A DNA stretch of 64,000 nt, taken from contig NZ_BAZS01000002.1 of the NCBI RefSeq assembly GCF_001310895.1, positions 62,001 through 126,000 of the forward strand. Reading direction: 5' to 3'. The notes under the pieces are model-generated. The model was not told the origin of the DNA and did not search any database. It saw only the letters and a list, made by a program, of their open reading frames with translations. The translations under genes were made by a program, and so were the position numbers. Of the stretch, positions 19,517 through 28,949 are shown piece after piece. Positions within the stretch are counted from its first letter, which is position 1. Each line of letters begins with the position of its first letter. The DNA comes from Virgibacillus halodenitrificans JCM 12304. GTDB lineage: Bacteria > Bacillota > Bacilli > Bacillales > Amphibacillaceae.

Positions 19517-20806
19517 ATGGATATCATTCTAGCATCACTTATTTTTATTGTGAGCTATATTTTTATTATGACGGAAAGAGTTAATCGAGCGGTAGTCGCC
19601 CTTACAGGAGGAACGCTTCTATTAGCAACAGGTATTTACAGTCCCCAAAGAGCATTTATGGACTATATAGATTGGAATACAATTGCATTATTATTTTCAA
19701 TGATGGTTCTTATATCAATTACAGAAAAAACGGGATTATTTAGTTATATTGCAATTCGCTTCGCTCAAAGAGTAAAAGGTAGGCCTATGCCATTACTTAT
19801 GGGAGTGAGTATATTAACAGCCCTTGGATCAGCTCTTTTAGACAATGTCACTACTGTTTTAATATTTGTACCCATATTATTAAAGATTACAAAACTTTTA
19901 AAGCTTCCTCCATTTCCTTATCTGCTTGCTATTATTTTTAGTTCAAATATAGGAGGAACTGCAACGTTAATTGGCGATCCGCCAAATATTATGATAGGAC
20001 AAGCTGTAGATCATCTGACATTTTTATCTTTTATCTTACATGCAGCTCCCATAGCTTTAATTATTTTTCTTTTATTTCTATTCATGTTGTACTTTATATT
20101 TCGAAGCCAACTTGCAAAATCGAAAATTAATAATGAGGAACTCCACAAAATTGATGCTAAAATGTATTTGAAGAAGAGTCCATTGCTATACAAATCAGTT
20201 TCTGTTTTGTTATTAACTATATCAGGATTTATGTTACATACAGTATTACATACGGATTTAACTATCGTCGCACTGTCTGGTGCCGTTTTATTATTATTCT
20301 TAACTGAAAAAGAATTACCTACAGAACATGTTTTTCAAAAGGTAGAGTGGGTCACTTTATTTTTCTTTATTGGTTTGTTTTCCCTTGTAGGTGGTTTACA
20401 GGAGGTAGGGGTAATAGATGAAATGGCTAGAGCAATAGTTTTATTAACAGAAGGGGAATACGTAAAAACTACCATGTTAATTTTATGGGTTTCTGGGTTG
20501 TTCTCTGGTGTAGTTGATAACATTCCATTTGTGGCTGCAATGATTCCTGTGGTAAAGGAATTTGAAAGCTATGGTATCATGCACTTGGACCCCATGTGGT
20601 GGGCTCTGTCTCTTGGTGCTTGTTTAGGAGGAAATGCTACTCTGCTGGGTGCATCAGCAAATGTAGTAGTTGCTGGTATGGCTGAAGCAGAAAATGAGAA
20701 AATTTCCTTCATCCGGTTTATGCTATATGGCTTTCCGCTTGTATTTGTCTCATTAATAGTTGCAACCATTTATATATACTTTCGGTATTTACTTCCATTT
20801 ATGTAA
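19517..20806 (+). CDS. ArsB/NhaD (SLC13-like) family ion transporter
   Basis: A 429-residue polytopic protein with about 11-12 membrane segments. The motif TATLIGDPPNIMIG (about residues 152-165) and its second-repeat counterpart GACLGGNATLLGASANVVVAG mark the ArsB/NhaD/P-protein superfamily, in which these loops form the ion/substrate site. Candidate substrates are Na+/H+ or an anion; sequence alone does not decide. Start ATG after AGCAGGTG. It stands alone before a strong terminator. Confidence 0.85.
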   Translation: MDIILASLIFIVSYIFIMTERVNRAVVALTGGTLLLATGIYSPQRAFMDYIDWNTIALLFSMMVLISITEKTGLFSYIAIRFAQRVKGRPMPLLMGVSILTALGSALLDNVTTVLIFVPILLKITKLLKLPPFPYLLAIIFSSNIGGTATLIGDPPNIMIGQAVDHLTFLSFILHAAPIALIIFLLFLFMLYFIFRSQLAKSKINNEELHKIDAKMYLKKSPLLYKSVSVLLLTISGFMLHTVLHTDLTIVALSGAVLLLFLTEKELPTEHVFQKVEWVTLFFFIGLFSLVGGLQEVGVIDEMARAIVLLTEGEYVKTTMLILWVSGLFSGVVDNIPFVAAMIPVVKEFESYGIMHLDPMWWALSLGACLGGNATLLGASANVVVAGMAEAENEKISFIRFMLYGFPLVFVSLIVATIYIYFRYLLPFM

Positions 20807-20871
20807 TAGATCTTTCATACTTAGATATTCTATATGTATCCCAGCAACTCATAAATAAGTTATGGCAAATT

Positions 20872-20918
20872 AAAGAATCTCCTGCTCTTGTTAGAGGTTA
20901 GCAGGAGATTCTTTTTTT
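20872..20918 (+). terminator. Intrinsic terminator after the ArsB/NhaD-type gene
   Basis: AAAGAATCTCCTGCT pairs with AGCAGGAGATTCTTT across a 13-base loop, followed by a T tract. The A-rich left side may also let it work on the minus strand. Confidence 0.93.
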
Positions 20919-20970
20919 AGATAGAGGACCAGAGAATTGAAAACAATACAGCTTCATTTAATACACAATT

Positions 20971-20991
20971 GGAGTAAACTGCGACGTAGTG
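20971..20991 (+). repeat. Copy of the AAACTGCGACGTAGTG motif
   Basis: GGAGT followed by AAACTGCGACGTAGTG. It is identical over 16 bases to the minus-strand motif beside the 20-bp array at 6961-7080. Here no 20-bp array follows; instead the GC-rich foldback begins about 60 bases downstream. Confidence 0.75.
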
Positions 20992-21049
20992 AATACTTAT
21001 TTCCTAGTTAATATAGAATAGCTATATAACACCACTACGGAAAAATACT

Positions 21050-21237
21050 GCGCTTTCCGGGGGCGGCTGATGAGCCTCGGGCCAACATGATGTTGGTCAT
21101 GAAGGCGTTGCGACAATGGGGTTTGGTGGGGCGAGTATGCGTAGCCCCAGGACGTCGCGACTTTAGCCTTCCAGCCACTATAACGCATTCCGGGGTCTCA
21201 CCGAGGCCTCTTCTCCCCCAGGAGTCTCCGCATTTTT
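21050..21237. repeat. GC-rich nested foldback element
   Basis: Visibly richer in GC than its surroundings and highly self-complementary. The outer stem is GCCTCGG (21074-21080) with CCGAGGC (21201-21207). Inside is hairpin CCAAC/GTTGG (21082-21096), then nested stems GAAGGC/GCCTTC (21101-21106 with 21166-21171), GCGAC/GTCGC (21110-21114 with 21154-21158) and GGGGC/GCCCC (21128-21132 with 21144-21148). The CTTTCCGG and GGAGTCTCCGC ends resemble intergenic repeats I recall from other Bacillaceae genomes; copy number cannot be checked here. Confidence 0.75.
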
Positions 21238-21641
21238 CCTTCGCTCTATTTTCTATTATACCTAGGAAGAAAAATTGCGTCCGCATACTTCCGAAATGTG
21301 TTGTTTACAAATTGATTAGAGTGCCGGGCGGCAAAGAAGACACTGTGAGGTTACGAACAGATGTCGCGCTTGTACCCGGAGGTTTGAAAGCGTCCGCCTG
21401 AAACGCAAATCAATGGGTCCTTCCTCTGTATAACTAATTACTCCATCGAACACAAGTTAGTTCGTAATTTATCCATTTTGCGAATTATACATGGTCATAA
21501 CATATTGTATATAGTCTAGAGAATTTCAAGTTTTTTCAGTTAGACAGATAATGCATTTAGCTGGAGTAGTAATCAAGACTAAACTATTTTGTATGTTGTT
21601 AAACTCACTTCTTGCTCATTACTTCATTTTTTTATTTGAAA

Positions 21642-23192
21642 TCAAATCCATCTCTTTATAAAAGGTATTTGATTTAATTCTTCCTTTGTAATAAACCTTA
21701 GAGAGAAAAGGAAAAAGATATAAATACCTGTTAAAGCTATTAAAGTAATTAAAAATAGAATCGGATTTCCTGTTCCCCAGGGGAATATTTGCTTTATTAT
21801 ACTTCCTGCTAGCCAAGTCAAGCCAATTAAGGTTACCATTTTTACTATGTCTTTTAGAGGAAGTGTATAGTTTATCATTTTTTGCAGTGTAATCAAATGT
21901 AATAAAGTAACTAGAACTACACCCACAGACATAGAAATCGCTACGCCCATAATTCCAAAAGCAGAGTTAGAAGCCAGGAGAAACAAAATTGTTAACTTGC
22001 AAACTGCACCTATCAAGGAATTCCACATTGCTGGTTTTGCAAAGTCTAATGCTTGTAAAGCAGCTTGTAAAGGAGCTTGGATATATAGTAATATAAAAAA
22101 AGGTGCCATTAAAAGGATAAATTTGCTAGCATTAGCAGTACCATACATAAACGTTAAAATGGTATCCGCGAATAATGTAAGAACAATCGTTGCCAAAGCG
22201 CCAGATGCAAATGAGATACGAATAGATTGATGGATTCGATAGTGAATCAACTTGTTGTTAGAAGAAGCATCTGCCTCAGATAGCGATGGAACTAGCGCTA
22301 CTGAAAGAGATTGAGTAATAAAAGTTGGTAAGAATAAAAGGGGTAACACATATCCCGTTAATTCTCCATATTGCTTCGTTGCTAATGAACTTGATATTCC
22401 GGCAATTGCTAAACTTTGTGCCACAAGTATTGGTTCCAGAAAATGGGTTAAGGACCCAATCATTCGGCTTCCTGTACTTGGTAGTGCAATAGAAAATAAT
22501 TCTTTTAGTGTTTGGGAACTGGTCTTTAAATAGGAAAAGAATTGTGATCTTATTTTCACTATTTTCTTTTGTTTAAACATGTGAAGCATGTAAAGGAGAC
22601 TGACAAATTCTCCAAGAATTACACTAAACATAGCTCCAGCTGCAGCATATTCCACACCAAATGGGAGTAACAGCTTTACAAAGAATGCTACACAAGTAAT
22701 GCGCACAATTTGCTCAATTACTTGAGAATAACTTTGAGGCTTCATGTTTTGCCTTCCTTGGAAATATCCCCTGAGTACAGAGGAAATGGCTATAATAGGA
22801 ATGATAGGGCTAATTGCAAGTAAAGGGTATAGCGTACGACTGTCGGTCAATAGTTTTGTTGCAATAAAAGGTGCACCAAGTATCATCCCGATAGTAAACA
22901 GAATACTTGATATGGCTGTAACAATTAATGATACTACAAGTATCTGCTTTATTTTTTGGGGATTATTTTTAGCTTCCGCTTCAGCAACGCGTTTCGATAT
23001 AGCTACAGGTAACCCAAGTTGAGTGAGCGTAAGCACGAGGAAGAATGTTGGTAATGCCATCATATAAAGGCCCACACCTTCTTCCCCCATCAGCCGAGCA
23101 ACAACAATTCTGTTTATAAAGCCTAGAAACCGGGTGATCATACCCGCTGCTATTAAAATGAGAGTACCCTGCAAAAAAGTTTGTTTGGTCAT
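21642..23192 (-). CDS. spoVB: SpoVB, MOP-family flippase for spore cortex synthesis
   Basis: Multidrug/oligosaccharidyl-lipid/polysaccharide (MOP) superfamily protein required for spore cortex peptidoglycan, thought to flip lipid-linked precursors in the outer forespore membrane. The 516-residue product has about 14 membrane segments and starts MTKQTFLQGTLILIAAGMI, matching the family. It has the EGVGLYMMALPTFFL region near the first loop. Same position as in B. subtilis, divergent from comN-secDF. ATG is preceded by AAGGCAGG. Confidence 0.93.
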   Translation of the reverse strand: MTKQTFLQGTLILIAAGMITRFLGFINRIVVARLMGEEGVGLYMMALPTFFLVLTLTQLGLPVAISKRVAEAEAKNNPQKIKQILVVSLIVTAISSILFTIGMILGAPFIATKLLTDSRTLYPLLAISPIIPIIAISSVLRGYFQGRQNMKPQSYSQVIEQIVRITCVAFFVKLLLPFGVEYAAAGAMFSVILGEFVSLLYMLHMFKQKKIVKIRSQFFSYLKTSSQTLKELFSIALPSTGSRMIGSLTHFLEPILVAQSLAIAGISSSLATKQYGELTGYVLPLLFLPTFITQSLSVALVPSLSEADASSNNKLIHYRIHQSIRISFASGALATIVLTLFADTILTFMYGTANASKFILLMAPFFILLYIQAPLQAALQALDFAKPAMWNSLIGAVCKLTILFLLASNSAFGIMGVAISMSVGVVLVTLLHLITLQKMINYTLPLKDIVKMVTLIGLTWLAGSIIKQIFPWGTGNPILFLITLIALTGIYIFFLFSLRFITKEELNQIPFIKRWI

Positions 23193-23309
23193 TATGGTCG
23201 ACCTGCCTTCTCAAATAATAATTTTTCGTATACAATTATGTATATGCTAAGAAATGGGTCAAGCATGACAAGAAGGGTATAATTATACTCCGGGACAGGA
23301 GGAATTTTA

Positions 23310-23597
23310 TTGGAAACCATACATAGTGTTACTGATTGGAGAGAAATGGTCTTACCAGCTCTTGAAAGTAAAAGTAGCGAATTTCGTTTAATGGGTTACA
23401 CACAGGCTACGAGTGAAGATATATGGCGTTGTTTGCTTGAGAAAGTGTGGAAGGGTAATCCGGAGAAAAGAATCTATGAAGTGGTCCAGGATATTTTTCA
23501 TCTGGGATCAAATATTTATCTGAGTTATTTAACAGTAAAAGCTTATCAGGACGATGATTTGATGGCTTCCATCGCAGCTTTGACAAACAGCGAATAA
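23310..23597 (+). CDS. comN: ComN post-transcriptional regulator
   Basis: Small cytoplasmic protein of the ComN (YrzD) family. In B. subtilis it raises comE mRNA levels and is brought to cell poles by DivIVA. The 95-residue product has the family pattern with TSEDIWRCLLEKVWKG and VVQDIFHLGSNIYLSYLTVKAY. It starts at TTG, six bases after ACAGGAGGA. It lies 57 bases upstream of secDF, as in B. subtilis. Confidence 0.88.
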   Translation: METIHSVTDWREMVLPALESKSSEFRLMGYTQATSEDIWRCLLEKVWKGNPEKRIYEVVQDIFHLGSNIYLSYLTVKAYQDDDLMASIAALTNSE

Positions 23598-23654
23598 TGA
23601 AACTTATAGGAAATTGCCATCGACAGAACTGAATAATGAGGAGGAAGTTTTTAA

Positions 23655-25907
23655 ATGAAAAACAGAGGCAGAATCGTTGCCTTTTTTCTAATCGTTTTGA
23701 TATTTGGAGGATTGATTGGGACAACGGTAACAGGAATTACAAAAGATATAAATCTTGGTCTGGATTTACAGGGTGGCTTTGAGGTGCTTTATGAAGTAGA
23801 GCCTGTAGATAATGGAGCAAAAGTAGATAGGAAATTAATGGAAGCTACTGTAGAAACTCTTAATGATCGTGTCAACCGTTTAGGTATTAGCGAGGCTAAC
23901 ATTGACATTGAGGGTGAAGATCGAATTCGGGTACAACTTGCTGGTGTAGAGGATCAATCAGAAGCCAGAGAAATGTTATCTACTTCTGCCAGGTTGTCTT
24001 TCCGAGATGTAAATGACAATAAACTTCTCGATGGCTCTGACATTAAAGAAGGCAGTGCAAAGCAGGATTTTGATCAAAAAACGAATGCCCCAATTGTTAC
24101 ATTGCAACTGAAGGATGCTTCCAAATTTGCTGATGTAACTACAAAAATTAAAAATATGGGTTCGCCGGACAATTTGTTAGTTATTTGGATGGATTATCAA
24201 AAAGGGGATTCCTATGAAGAGGAATCCATGAAAGAAGATCCAAAATATATTTCTGCACCGCGTGTTACAGAAACTCTAAATACTACTGATGTGATGATTA
24301 GCGGAAACTTCACAGTGGAATCAGCAAAGAGACTTGCGGATATAATTAATTCCGGCTCTTTACCTGTTCATATGAATGAAATATACTCTACTGCTGTTGG
24401 CGCTCAATTTGGAGAGCAGGCATTGGATAAAACCGTATTTGCAGGATTTATAGGTGTAGGACTAGTTATGCTGTTTATAATTGCGGTATATCGTTTCCCT
24501 GGACTGATTGCTACAATTAACTTAAGTATTTACATTTATTTAATCTTACTAGTTTTTGAATTAATGAACGGTGTTCTGACTTTACCAGGTATTGCTGCAC
24601 TGATATTAGGTGTAGGGATGGCTGTAGATGCTAATGTAATAACCTTTGAACGTATTAAAGAGGAACTAAAGTCCGGGAAATCAGTTATGGCGGCATTTAA
24701 GGCAGGGTCAAAAAATTCATTATCAACAATCTTCGATGCCAACTTGACAACATTAATAGCTGCTGTAGTATTGTTCATTTTCGGAACTAGCTCAGTAAAA
24801 GGCTTTGCAACGATGCTAATAGTCAGTATTTTAGTCAGCTTTATTACAGCTGTATTTGGAACAAGGCTTCTGCTTGGTTTATGGGTTAAAAGCAAAACTC
24901 TTTCAAAGCGACCTGGTTGGTTTGGTGTTAAAAAAGAAGACATAAAGGATATTGCTTTGAAGGATAAGGAAGAGCCAAAAATATTTAACAAGCAGATCGA
25001 TGTCGTTCAGCATCGAAAGAAATTTTTCTGGATTTCTATTTCTATGGTTGTCTTAGGAATAGCTTCACTCCTTTTATTTAAATTAAATCCTGGAATTGAC
25101 TTTACAAGTGGTTCAAGAATTGAAATCCTTGCAGAGGATACGATTACAACGGAGGAAGTTGAAGATGGGCTATCTGAATTAGGGTTAGAAGCTGAGTCCA
25201 TAGTGCTTTCCGGGGATAATAATGATATTGCTGTAACGAGGTTTGATAAAGTAATAGAAAAAGAAAAAATTGCTGAAGTAACTTCCTATTTCAAAGATAA
25301 ATATGGTAATGCCCCAAGTGTAAGTGTAGTGTCACCAATTGTTGGTCAAGAATTGGTTAAGAACGCTATTTATGCAGTATCAATAGCTTCCATCTTTATG
25401 ATTATTTATGTTACTTTCCGCTTTGAATTGTTCTTTGCGATCACAGCGATTATTGCTTTACTTCACGATGCCTTCTTTGTTATAGCGATATTCAGCTTTA
25501 CAAGGATAGAATTCGATATTACGATCGTTGCAGCCGTGTTAACTATTGTTGGTTACTCAGTAAATGATACGATAGTTACTTTTGACCGGATAAGAGAAAA
25601 TCTGCAAAATAAACGAGTCAAATCGTTTAAAGAATTGGCAATTATTGTGAACAGAAGCTTAGTTCAAACTTTGAGCAGAAGTATTAATACAACCGTAACC
25701 ACATTGCTTGCTGTCCTGGCATTTTTGTTCCTTGGTGCTCAATCTATTACCGGATTCGCTATTGCTTTGACAGTTGGTTTGATAGCTGGTACGTACAGTT
25801 CATTATTCCTTGCTTCTCAACTGTGGCTTATTTGGAGAGGTAAGATGCTTAAGAATAAACCAGTAGATTTTACGAAGAAGAAGAAAGTTGAAGGACCACA
25901 AGTTTAA
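23655..25907 (+). CDS. secDF: SecDF fused protein-export membrane protein
   Basis: Proton-motive-force-driven factor that helps pull secreted proteins through SecYEG. The 750-residue product is a natural SecD-SecF fusion. The SecD half has GLDLQGGFEVLYEV, a large extracellular P1 domain (about 40-260) and DANVITFERIKEEL. The SecF half (from about 450) has NPGIDFTSGSR and VNDTIVTFDRIREN. Twelve membrane segments in total. ATG follows GAGGAGG. Confidence 0.97.
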   Translation: MKNRGRIVAFFLIVLIFGGLIGTTVTGITKDINLGLDLQGGFEVLYEVEPVDNGAKVDRKLMEATVETLNDRVNRLGISEANIDIEGEDRIRVQLAGVEDQSEAREMLSTSARLSFRDVNDNKLLDGSDIKEGSAKQDFDQKTNAPIVTLQLKDASKFADVTTKIKNMGSPDNLLVIWMDYQKGDSYEEESMKEDPKYISAPRVTETLNTTDVMISGNFTVESAKRLADIINSGSLPVHMNEIYSTAVGAQFGEQALDKTVFAGFIGVGLVMLFIIAVYRFPGLIATINLSIYIYLILLVFELMNGVLTLPGIAALILGVGMAVDANVITFERIKEELKSGKSVMAAFKAGSKNSLSTIFDANLTTLIAAVVLFIFGTSSVKGFATMLIVSILVSFITAVFGTRLLLGLWVKSKTLSKRPGWFGVKKEDIKDIALKDKEEPKIFNKQIDVVQHRKKFFWISISMVVLGIASLLLFKLNPGIDFTSGSRIEILAEDTITTEEVEDGLSELGLEAESIVLSGDNNDIAVTRFDKVIEKEKIAEVTSYFKDKYGNAPSVSVVSPIVGQELVKNAIYAVSIASIFMIIYVTFRFELFFAITAIIALLHDAFFVIAIFSFTRIEFDITIVAAVLTIVGYSVNDTIVTFDRIRENLQNKRVKSFKELAIIVNRSLVQTLSRSINTTVTTLLAVLAFLFLGAQSITGFAIALTVGLIAGTYSSLFLASQLWLIWRGKMLKNKPVDFTKKKKVEGPQV

Positions 25908-26242
25908 TCTCACGCGACCTTGCTTAAGCAGTTGTTTGAAATTGAATAATAATAAAAATGTACAGCACAGTAACGTAGTGGTGCAAATTGAGGGCCAGAC
26001 AAAAAATCTTACATTGAAAATCCGAACCGATTCATACTACTTTTGAATCATGGTTCGGATTTCTTTTGCTCTGCTGTGTAAGATTGTACCTACACTAGTT
26101 AGCATTTCCTCCTAACTATGTCGTAAATATATTTTTAATAACGTTTATAGCATATCTCTTTCAAGGGAAGTAATATATTCTAGCTTAAAAATTGCGTATA
26201 AAGGGTAAATAATGTAAAAGATAAAGTATAAGGAGGGATAGG
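25908..26242. other. Intergenic region secDF-lapA
   Basis: 335 bases without a gene. It holds the secDF terminator (26016-26068) and a CGTAGTG sequence at about 25974-25980 that matches the end of the AAACTGCGACGTAGTG motif only partly. The lapA ribosome-binding site AAGGAGGGA is at the right end. No clear promoter pair was found. Confidence 0.6.
26016..26068 (+). terminator. Intrinsic terminator after secDF
   Basis: AAATCCGAACC plus GATTCA pairs with TGAATC plus GGTTCGGATTT, with a small bulge, followed by TCTTTTG. Confidence 0.85.
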
Positions 26243-26569
26243 ATGAAAGGACAGTCATATGTTATATTAGCTATTGTTTTTATCATAGTTGTTGCTATTT
26301 TCGCGGTTAGTAATGTAGAAGCAGTGGATGTAAACTATATATTTTGGACCGGAAATTCACCTCTTATCTTAGTGATTCTCTTTTCAGTCTTAATGGGTGG
26401 AATCATAACCGCTGCTGTTGGCGCTGTAAAAGTATTTCGTTTACAGAGAGAACTTAAAAGATATAAGCATGAGAATAACCTTATGAATAAAAAATTACAA
26501 GAAAATGGCGTGTCTGTGGAAAAGAAAAATAATCATTCTAAAGGTCACGAGGATTCGACAACCAAATAA
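26243..26569 (+). CDS. LapA-domain membrane protein (YrvD-like)
   Basis: A 108-residue protein with two membrane helices (about 5-24 and 39-63) and a cytoplasmic, coiled-coil-prone tail rich in Lys and Asn. The hydrophobic pattern FAVSNVEAVDVNYIFWTGNSPLIL is typical of the LapA (DUF1049) domain. In E. coli such proteins help lipopolysaccharide regulation; the Gram-positive role is unknown. It lies between secDF and recJ, as yrvD does in B. subtilis. Confidence 0.85.
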   Translation: MKGQSYVILAIVFIIVVAIFAVSNVEAVDVNYIFWTGNSPLILVILFSVLMGGIITAAVGAVKVFRLQRELKRYKHENNLMNKKLQENGVSVEKKNNHSKGHEDSTTK

Positions 26570-26575
26570 TAGTAT

Positions 26576-26604
26576 TTGCCACCCCTGATGCTCTTTTGTA
26601 TAAT
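26576..26604 (+). promoter_or_regulatory. Sigma-A promoter for recJ with 9-bp inverted repeat
   Basis: TTGCCA (26576-26581), a 17-base spacer and a perfect TATAAT (26599-26604) precede recJ. CACCCCTGA (26580-26588) and TCAGGGGTG (26612-26620) are perfect inverted repeats flanking the -10. The right arm contains the recJ Shine-Dalgarno sequence. Confidence 0.75.
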
Positions 26605-26625
26605 AGATTAGTCAGGGGTGAACTT

Positions 26626-28949
26626 ATGTTAGAGAGTAAAGCAACATGGAAGCATAATGAAATGAATGATACAATCATTGACTGGATAGATAGCTCCATT
26701 AATGTCTCTCCTATTGTCCAAGAGCTTCTATTGCAAAGAGGTATTAAGGAAGGAAGTCAAGCATTACGATTTCTCTCCCCGGATTTAAATGATTTACATA
26801 AACCGATTGGTCTTTTATCTATAGATAAAGCGGGTAAAAGAGTAAAAGAGGCTATAACTAACCAGGAGAAAATACTCGTTTATGGGGACTATGATGCCGA
26901 TGGCGTAAGCTCTACTACTGTTTTATTGAAAGCCTTAAAAGAGCTCGGAGCAATTGTGATTATTATATTCCGAACCGGTTTACAGAAGGGTACGGCCCTA
27001 ATGAAGATGCTTTCAGATTAGCATATGAAAACGGGGCTAAGCTGATCATCACTGTAGACTGTGGCATTGCCTCGGTCCAAGAAGCATTACTTGCGAAAGA
27101 ACTAGGTATGGATTTAATAATTACGGATCATCATGAGGTACAAGAGAAGATACCAGACGCTTATGCTGTTATCCACCCTAAATGCTCACCAGATTATGGT
27201 TTTCCGGAATTAGCAGGTGTTGGCGTCGCTTTTAAATTTGCCGAACATTTACTAGGCTACTTTCCTGGACATCTATTAGAATTTGTCGCAATTGGTACGA
27301 TAGCTGATTTGGTTCCACTTGTCAGTGAAAATCGTATTCTTACATTTCATGGTTTGAAATCACTTACTACTACAACAAATCCAGGTATAAAGGCATTGAA
27401 AGGTCACTGTAATATAGAAGGAAATGTCACAGAGGAGGACGTAGGTTTTTTGATTGGTCCTCGTATTAATGCAGTTGGCAGACTCCAGAATGCAGATTTG
27501 GCCGTACAACTACTCATGACAGAGGACCAGGAGGAAGCTGATTATATTGCTGAAAGAATTGATTCTATTAACCTTGAGCGGCAACGAATTGTAAATGATA
27601 TAGTAAAAGAAGCAGAGTTAATGGTTAATTCGACTAATAAAAAAGGCATTATTATCGCTGCAAAAGAAGGGTGGAATGAGGGAGTATTAGGAATTGTAGC
27701 TTCTAAACTTGTTCGGAAATATGACCGCCCAGCTATTGTTTTGGCTGTTAAGCCGGAAACATCGGAAGTAAAAGGTTCAGCGAGAAGTATTCCAGCATTT
27801 GATTTATTTAAAAATTGTATGACAGTAAGAGAATTGTTCACACACTTTGGAGGACACGCACAAGCAGCAGGCATGACATTACCGATGGATAACCTCAGCA
27901 AATTACAAGAGGAATTAAATCGTATTATTGATAATCAACTTACCGAAGATGACTTTAAACAAGCGATAGAAATAAGTCAAAGTATTTCTGTGAAAGACAT
28001 AAATGAGAAATTAATTAATGATATTGCACGTTTAGCACCTTTTGGAATGAAAAATCCAAAACCCGTATTTCATCTAACTCATGCTCCAAAAGATGTAAGA
28101 CAAATTGGCAGTAAAAAAACTCACTTAAAACTTCATTTTAAAGAGGAAGAAGTTAATTTGGAGGGTATTGGCTTTGGCTTTGGCCACCTATATCCTTTAT
28201 TTACGCCGAAGACGCTTGTCTCGATTGTAGGAGAACTAGGTATTAATGAATGGAATGGATTTAGAAAACCACAGATTGTTTTACAGGATCTGGCAATAGA
28301 GGAATGGCAGTTATTTGACTGCCGCGGAAAAAAAGACGCAGATGTGTCACAATATATCTCATTAACTAACAATAATTTAATCGTAAGTAATAATAACGAA
28401 GAATACTTACCTGGAATCAAACAGATTACCTACCAGGAAATTGGAACTGATTTACCACAGGTGGATACGCTGTATATTTTAGATCTCCCTGATTTGCTTG
28501 ATGAACTAAAAGAATTGGTTCAAATTACTCAACCGAAGAACGTCTACGCTGGTTATCACGTGGAAAATAGTGTTTACTTAACATCATTTCCATCTAGAGA
28601 TGATTTTAAGTGGCTTTATGCTCTTTTGTTGAAAAGAAAGCAAATTGACATGAAAACAGAGTTAAATAAACTTGTGCAAATGAAGGGCTGGTCAAAGGAA
28701 AAATTGATCTTTCTTTCAAAAGTGTTTTTTGAATTGGAATTTGTTAAAATAGAAAATGGTATCATTACCGTTGTAGATAAGCCAGTCAAAAAAGATTTGA
28801 GTGAATCTGAAATATATCAGAAGAGAAAATATAAAGCTGAATTGGAAAGAATTTTGTACTATTCCAATTATGAAGAATTGAGAAATTGGTTCATACAATG
28901 TATGGATTATGTAGATAGCCCCAAGGAGGAACTAGCTCATGGATTATAA
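26626..28949 (+). pseudogene. recJ: RecJ single-strand DNA exonuclease, frameshifted
   Basis: 5'-3' single-strand-specific exonuclease used in recombination and repair. The frame from ATG 26626 runs through the catalytic motif VYGDYDADGVSSTT and then breaks after KELGAIV, ending at 27021. The expected continuation (YYIPNRFTEGYGPNEDAFRLAYENG) is found in the next frame from 26961 and stays open to 28949. One base, most simply the G of a GAT codon, is missing at about 26958-26959. The rest is intact: DHH motif ITDHHE, the DHHA1 motif GGHAQAAGM, and the C-terminal RecJ region, total about 774 codons. It may be a true mutation or a sequence error in a GG run. apt overlaps the end. Confidence 0.93.

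Larger units (their letters stand above)
20919..21641. other. Intergenic region with dispersed-repeat material
   Basis: About 720 bases between convergent genes. It contains the AAACTGCGACGTAGTG motif (20971-20991), a GC-rich nested foldback at 21050-21237, and a second GC-rich tract at 21268-21420 that repeats GCGTCCGC twice. Open frames here (for example 21087-21401) have no ribosome-binding site and follow the repeat structure, so they are not called. From 21425 to 21641 nothing is recognised. Confidence 0.8.

Noticed and set aside
21087-21401. 104-codon frame (and the opposing frame 21035-21286)
   Set aside because: Both follow the GC-rich foldback repeat, lack ribosome-binding sites and have no recognisable protein pattern; long frames arise here simply because the GC-rich repeat has few stops.
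21637-21676. Terminator at the end of spoVB
   Set aside because: AAATCAAAT/ATTTGATTT arms exist, but on the minus strand the stem is followed by an A-rich, not T-rich, tail.
24536-24991. 151-codon minus-strand frame inside secDF
   Set aside because: It is antisense to a strongly conserved coding region and has no ribosome-binding site or family pattern.
27108-28949. Independent short DHH-family gene starting at ATG 27108
   Set aside because: The frame is open and RecJ-like well upstream of this ATG (from 26961), so it is the second part of frameshifted recJ, not a separate gene.
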